Source of the DNA: Candidatus Elarobacter sp.
GTDB taxonomy: Bacteria; Vulcanimicrobiota; Vulcanimicrobiia; Vulcanimicrobiales; Vulcanimicrobiaceae
DNA: 9,928 bases
Assembly (NCBI GenBank): GCA_030150085.1
Contig: JASLGJ010000499.1
Coordinates: 1-9,928, forward strand
Reading direction: 5' to 3'
This document shows positions 6,634 through 9,928 of the stretch, piece after piece. Both the position numbers and the translations under genes were made by a program. Position 1 is the first letter of the stretch; each line of letters starts with the position of its first letter. The notes under the pieces are model-generated. The model saw only the letters and a program-made list of their open reading frames with translations. It was not told the DNA's origin and did not search any database.

Positions 6634-6676
6634 CTCATCGCTCTGCCCACAGCCCTCCCACGAGGACAGTGTTCAC

Positions 6677-8266
6677 ATGCGCCAAGACTCAGCCCGGGTG
6701 CTGATCGTCGGTGGCGGCGCCGTCGGCGTCTCTATCGCGCACCACGTGGTCGAAGAAGCTCTCGCGACGCGAACCGCGCGCCGGCTCGAGATCGTGCTGG
6801 CCGAGCGCCGGCCCGAGATCGGGCCGGGCGTGGCCTACGAGCTCGACGTCGACACGCACCTGCTCAACACGCGCGCCGCCGGCATCTCGGCGGTGTGCGG
6901 CGACAAACCGCACTTCTACCGCTGGCTGCTCGCGAACGAGGAGCTGTGGCGGCCCGCGTTTCCGGCCGTGCGCCCCGCGCCGACGGCGTTTCTCCCGCGC
7001 GGGCTGTTCGGGCTGTACCTGCGCGACGTCGCGGTGCAGACCGAGCGCCGCGCGCGCGCCGCGGGCATCGGCTGGACCAGCGTCGGCGACGACGTGACCG
7101 ACGTCGAGCGCGCCGGCGCGGGCTTCGTCGCGCACACCGCGGGCGGTGCGCGCATCGAGGCCGACGTGGTCGCGATCTGCACCGGCAACACGGTCCTCGA
7201 CCCGTTCCCGCAGTTCGCGGGCCGGCCGGGGTACTACGCCTCGCCCTATCCGACCGGCGCGCTGCTGCGCGCGCTCGCTCCCGACGACGACGTGATCGTG
7301 CTGGGCTCGCGCCTGAGCGCGATCGACGCGGCGATCGCGCTGCTCGAGAGCGAGCGCTTCCGGGGCCGGATCAAGCTCGTGTCGCGCGGCGGCATGCTGC
7401 CCAGCGTGCGCGGCGCGCAGGAGGCGCACGCCTTGCGCCACATCAGCCGCGAGCGCATCCGCGCGCTGGCCGACGAGCGCGGCGAGCTGGGCTTCGAGGA
7501 CGTGCGCGAGCTGTGCCTGGCCGAGGCCCGCGCGAGCGGCTGCAGCCTGGACTGGGACGAGGTCGTCCGCCCGGGGCTGGACGCCTACGCCTGGCTGCTC
7601 GAGGAGATCTTCGCCTCGGCCGGGCGGGCCCGGCCCTGGCAGGGCCTGGTCTACGCGCTCAACGAGGTGATCGACGAGCTGTGGCGGGTGCTGCGCGAGG
7701 ACGAGCGGACGCGCCTGACGACCAGCCTGCGCAGCGAGTTCCTGACCTACCGCGTCTCGATCCCGGTCGAGAACGCGTGCAAGATCGCGCGCGCCATGAC
7801 GCAGGGCCGGCTCTCGGTGCACGGCGGCCTGGAGCGGATCGAGGTCGGGCCCGACAACGGCCGCTACGAGGCCCGGCTGCGCGCCCCGGGCGCCAACCCG
7901 GTGATCCTGACCGGCTCGGTGCTGGTCAACGCGACCGGGTTCGACAACGGCAGCGCGCTGGCGCAGATCCCGCTGCTGTCCCGCATGCACGCTCGCGGCC
8001 TGCTGCGCGAGCACCGCTACGGCGGGATCGACGTCGATTTCGACACCGGCCGCGCCCTGGACGCCGCGGGCGTTCCGCAGCGCGACCTGCTGGCGGTCGG
8101 CGCGGTCACCTCGGGCGTTCACTTCTTCACCAGCGCGCTGGACGTCAACGTCCGGCACGCCGCGCGCAGCGCGCGCGACATCATCGCGACCATCGCCGCC
8201 GCGCCGCTGATCGGCGACGTCGCGATGCGCTACTCCGTCCTTCCTGAAATTGGAGTCGAGGCATGA
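6677..8266 (+). CDS. FAD/NAD(P)-binding oxidoreductase-like protein (PF13454 type)
   Basis: A 529-residue, probably cytosolic flavoprotein. The N terminus has a Rossmann FAD motif, VLIVGGGAVG, with Gly12, Gly14 and Gly17, and Glu43 (LAERRPEIGPGVAY) ends the second strand, placed to bind the adenosine ribose. The GPGVAY...HLLNTRAAGISAV block at 49-73 is typical of this YdhS-like family. VVAICTGN (164-171) is the usual second FAD-contact segment. A second dinucleotide site is at DVIVLGSRLSAIDAAI (205-220), where the expected GxG reads GSR. The C terminus contains VNATGFDNG and GVHFFTSALDVNVRHAARSARD. No reaction is firmly established for most of the family; monooxygenase or reductase activity is plausible. 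An in-frame ATG at 6578 lies inside the promoter -10 box, so the ATG at 6677, with GAGGA at 6662-6666, is preferred. Its stop overlaps the transporter start by ATGA. Confidence 0.86.
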   Translation: MRQDSARVLIVGGGAVGVSIAHHVVEEALATRTARRLEIVLAERRPEIGPGVAYELDVDTHLLNTRAAGISAVCGDKPHFYRWLLANEELWRPAFPAVRPAPTAFLPRGLFGLYLRDVAVQTERRARAAGIGWTSVGDDVTDVERAGAGFVAHTAGGARIEADVVAICTGNTVLDPFPQFAGRPGYYASPYPTGALLRALAPDDDVIVLGSRLSAIDAAIALLESERFRGRIKLVSRGGMLPSVRGAQEAHALRHISRERIRALADERGELGFEDVRELCLAEARASGCSLDWDEVVRPGLDAYAWLLEEIFASAGRARPWQGLVYALNEVIDELWRVLREDERTRLTTSLRSEFLTYRVSIPVENACKIARAMTQGRLSVHGGLERIEVGPDNGRYEARLRAPGANPVILTGSVLVNATGFDNGSALAQIPLLSRMHARGLLREHRYGGIDVDFDTGRALDAAGVPQRDLLAVGAVTSGVHFFTSALDVNVRHAARSARDIIATIAAAPLIGDVAMRYSVLPEIGVEA

Positions 8267-9180
8267 CCGAAACCACTCTCGCACCGCGGCTCGCGCCGAA
8301 GACCGCTGCGGCGGACGCCACGGCCCTGGGCTGGTCCCGGCCGACCCTGTTCATCCTGATGGGGAGCTCCGGCTACATCGCCGGCGCGATCGGCATCCAC
8401 TACGCCCCGCCGTTCGTGATGACCACGCTGCGCTTCGCGCTGGCGGCGGTGGTGCTGCTCGCCGTCGCGCTGGTGATGCGCGCCAAATGGCCCGCCACGC
8501 GGGCCGAGTTCCTCCACATCGCGGTGGTCGGGGTGCTGATCCAGGCGGTCCAGTTCGGCGGCCTCTACTCGGGCATGAAGCTGGGCGTCTCGGCCGCGGT
8601 GTCGGCGCTGATCGTCGGCACCATGCCGATCTGGACGGCCGTCTTCGCCTCGCTCATCTTCAAGGACAAGATCGGGCGCTACCAGTGGCTGGGCCTGGCC
8701 TTGGGCCTGGTCGGCGTCGCGCTGGTGGTCAGCAACAAGCTCGCCGCCGCGCACGCCGCGCCCGTGGCGGGCTATCTCGCCGTGGGCTGCGCGCTGTTCG
8801 GCATCACCAGCGGCACGCTCTACCAGAAGCGCTACTGCACCACCATGGACGTGCGCACCGGCGGGGTCATCCAGCTCACCGTCGCGACGATCATCCTGGG
8901 CCTGCTGGCGGTCAGCACCGAGACGCTCTCGGTCAACTGGAGCTGGGGCTTCATCGGGGCCTGGACCTGGATGAGCGTCGTCAACTCGATCGGCGCGATC
9001 AGCCTGCTGTTCCTGATGATCCGCCGCGGCGAGTCGACCCGCGTCGCCAGCCTGTTCTACCTGATTCCGGGCGTCACGGCGATCATGTCGGCCGGCGTCC
9101 TGCACGAGACCCTCACCGTGCCCACCATCATCGGCTTCGTGCTGGCGGCGGTCGGCGTGTACTTGAGCACCCGCAAATAG
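8263..9180 (+). CDS. EamA/DMT superfamily transporter
   Basis: A 305-residue integral inner-membrane protein with about ten hydrophobic segments, from residue 28 to the end, in two EamA repeats. Repeat 1 covers roughly 28-158 and includes the LRFALAAVVLLAVAL, LGVSAAVSALIVGTMPIWTAVFASLIFKD and WLGLALGLVGVALVVS signatures. Repeat 2 covers roughly 168-303 and includes SLFYLIPGVTAIMSAGVLHETLTVPTIIGFVLAAVGVYL. The acidic residue after the TMPIWTAVFASLIFKD segment and the HE of the second repeat follow family pattern. Family members export or import amino acids, nucleosides and other metabolites; the substrate cannot be read here. The ATG at 8263 overlaps the previous stop (ATGA) and has GGAG at 8252-8255, which indicates translational coupling to the flavoprotein. 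It probably moves the substrate or product of the neighbouring enzymes. Confidence 0.93.
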   Translation: MTETTLAPRLAPKTAAADATALGWSRPTLFILMGSSGYIAGAIGIHYAPPFVMTTLRFALAAVVLLAVALVMRAKWPATRAEFLHIAVVGVLIQAVQFGGLYSGMKLGVSAAVSALIVGTMPIWTAVFASLIFKDKIGRYQWLGLALGLVGVALVVSNKLAAAHAAPVAGYLAVGCALFGITSGTLYQKRYCTTMDVRTGGVIQLTVATIILGLLAVSTETLSVNWSWGFIGAWTWMSVVNSIGAISLLFLMIRRGESTRVASLFYLIPGVTAIMSAGVLHETLTVPTIIGFVLAAVGVYLSTRK

Positions 9181-9184
9181 CGCG

Positions 9185-9191
9185 AAGGGAG
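9185..9191 (+). promoter_or_regulatory. Strong ribosome binding site of the cupin gene
   Basis: AAGGGAG lies 6 nt before the ATG at 9198 within the 17-nt gap after the transporter stop. It supports independent, efficient initiation of the cupin inside the operon and decides this start against the long open frame that runs on upstream across the transporter gene. Confidence 0.65.
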
Positions 9192-9197
9192 ACGACC

Positions 9198-9611
9198 ATG
9201 CTCGCTCAGATCACGCAGCGTTTCGAGAACCTGTTCGACCTCGCCGAGCTCGACCGGCGCCTGCTCTTCCAGCCGATGAACGTCGACGGCCGGGTCGGGG
9301 TGGAGATCATCCCGCTCTACGACACCCGCGACAGCGAGCCCGACGGGGCGGCCGCGGCGATCGTGCGCTACAAGCCCGGCGCGGTGGTGCCGCGCCACGT
9401 CCACGGCGGCTACGAGATCGTGTTCGTCTTGGAAGGCACGCTGGTCAACGACACCGGCGCGCACAAGCGCGGCACGCTCGAGGTGTACCCGCCCGGCAGC
9501 AGCCACCGCCTGGAGAGCCCCGAGGGCTGCGTGTTCCTGGTGGTGTGGGACAAGCCGGTCGTGCGGGCCGACGCGCCGCTGCCCGAGTTCGAGCTCAACG
9601 CCGCGCCGTGA
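9198..9611 (+). CDS. Small single-domain cupin protein
   Basis: A 137-residue cupin. Motif 1, G(x5)HxH(x3)E(x6)G, is exact at Gly61 to Gly80, with metal-ligand candidates His67, His69 and Glu73. Motif 2, G(x5)PxG(x2)H, is exact at Gly92 to His103, ending in Ser instead of the usual Asn. All four expected metal ligands are therefore present, and the protein may be an enzyme (dioxygenase, isomerase, decarboxylase) rather than only a sensor. The sequence also recalls the ChrR-like cupin group, but there is no anti-sigma zinc domain. It is cytosolic, with no signal peptide. The frame is open far upstream, but that part is a shadow of the transporter gene. It ends in a GTGA overlap with the CoA-transferase start, so the two are translationally coupled and probably act in one pathway. 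Confidence 0.92.
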   Translation: MLAQITQRFENLFDLAELDRRLLFQPMNVDGRVGVEIIPLYDTRDSEPDGAAAAIVRYKPGAVVPRHVHGGYEIVFVLEGTLVNDTGAHKRGTLEVYPPGSSHRLESPEGCVFLVVWDKPVVRADAPLPEFELNAAP

Positions 9612-9928
9612 CGATCCTCGAGCCCGCGCAGGCGGCCGAGCTGGTGCGCGACGGGGCGACCGTCGCGACCGGCGGCTTCGGCTGCTGCGGCCACCCCGAA
9701 GCCGTCACGCGCGCGCTCGCGGAGCGCTTCGCGCGGACCGGCTCGCCGCGCGGCCTGACCCTGCTGTTCGCCTCGGGCCAGGGCGACCGGGGCGAGGCCG
9801 GGCTCAACCGCCTGGCCCGCCCGGGGCTGGTGAAGCGCGCGATCGGCGGCTACTGGGACTACGTCCCGCGCCTGGCCGCGCTCGCGCTCGGCGGCGAGAT
9901 CGACGGCTACAACTGGCCCCAGGGCGTG
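9608..9928 (+). CDS. Family I acyl-CoA:acetate/3-ketoacid-type CoA-transferase, YdiF-like (3' partial)
   Basis: The GTG at 9608 overlaps the cupin stop (GTGA) and opens a frame that runs to the window end, giving 107 residues. The N-terminal region of a family I CoA-transferase is clear: VRDGATVATGGFGCCGHPEA near residues 13-32, LTLLFASGQGDRGEAGLNRLA at 50-70, and GLVKRAIGGYWDYVPRLAAL followed by IDGYNWPQGV at the end. The last block closely parallels the E. coli YdiF/propionate CoA-transferase sequence (GLVKWALCGHWG...YNYPQGV). These enzymes move CoA from acetyl-CoA or another acyl-CoA to a carboxylic acid through a glutamyl-CoA intermediate; the catalytic Glu lies beyond the window. The single-chain YdiF type (about 500-530 residues) is expected rather than split subunits. 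It points to activation of an organic acid by the operon. Confidence 0.88.
   Translation, partial: MTILEPAQAAELVRDGATVATGGFGCCGHPEAVTRALAERFARTGSPRGLTLLFASGQGDRGEAGLNRLARPGLVKRAIGGYWDYVPRLAALALGGEIDGYNWPQGV

Noticed and set aside
6689..8284. 531-codon minus-strand open frame opposite the flavoprotein gene.
   Set aside because: The flavoprotein has full FAD motifs on the plus strand. The antisense product is Arg/Ala/Val/Asp-rich with no motif.
8250..9197. Upstream extension of the cupin frame across the transporter gene.
   Set aside because: The cupin start at 9198 has a strong AAGGGAG site, and the extension is an Arg-rich shadow of the EamA gene.
9198..9611. Cupin as a ChrR anti-sigma factor.
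   Set aside because: It has no N-terminal zinc-binding anti-sigma domain and no sigma factor gene is adjacent in the window.

Overview
The window is a very GC-rich chromosomal segment with nine genes: two run off the window ends, and two lie on the minus strand. Gene 1 is an outer-membrane-type beta-barrel protein (CBM9-like domain plus DUF5916 barrel), so the host is probably a diderm despite its actinobacterial-looking GC content. Dense packing, GTG starts and the gene mix suggest an environmental, uncultured-type lineage such as Eremiobacterota (WPS-2). That placement is inference and weak; no marker gene here settles it.

Left block, plus strand, 1-5473: a 5'-truncated DUF5916 barrel gene; S-adenosylhomocysteine hydrolase (sahH); an ATP-grasp ligase-like enzyme 20 nt further on; then, after a 99-nt gap with two hairpins, a class I SAM-dependent methyltransferase. 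SahH clears the SAH that the methyltransferase would release, and the ATP-grasp enzyme could couple a carboxylate to a nucleophile. The block may be a small methylation-plus-ligation module, but its substrate cannot be read from sequence.

Middle block, minus strand, 5532-6488: a 117-aa protein of unknown family follows an ABATE/CGNR zinc-finger transcriptional regulator, probably as an operon. The left block and this one converge at 5474-5531.

The 188-bp divergent region 6489-6676 is the most informative non-coding DNA. It holds two outward-facing sigma70-like promoters, each overlapped by one copy of the same 20-bp motif (AACCGG-N7-GGTTATG). The two copies sit symmetrically about position 6543. 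This looks like a shared operator, most simply bound by the CGNR regulator, controlling both itself and the right-hand operon.

Right block, plus strand, 6677-9928: an FAD/NAD(P)-binding oxidoreductase-like protein, an EamA/DMT-family transporter, a cupin, and the start of a YdiF-type family I CoA-transferase. ATGA and GTGA stop-start overlaps join the first to the second and the third to the fourth; a 17-nt gap with a strong ribosome binding site separates the middle pair. This is a tight operon, probably for uptake, export or breakdown of an organic acid or a related metabolite. It continues past the window, and its substrate is unknown.

No RNA genes, insertion sequences, CRISPR arrays or phage genes were seen.
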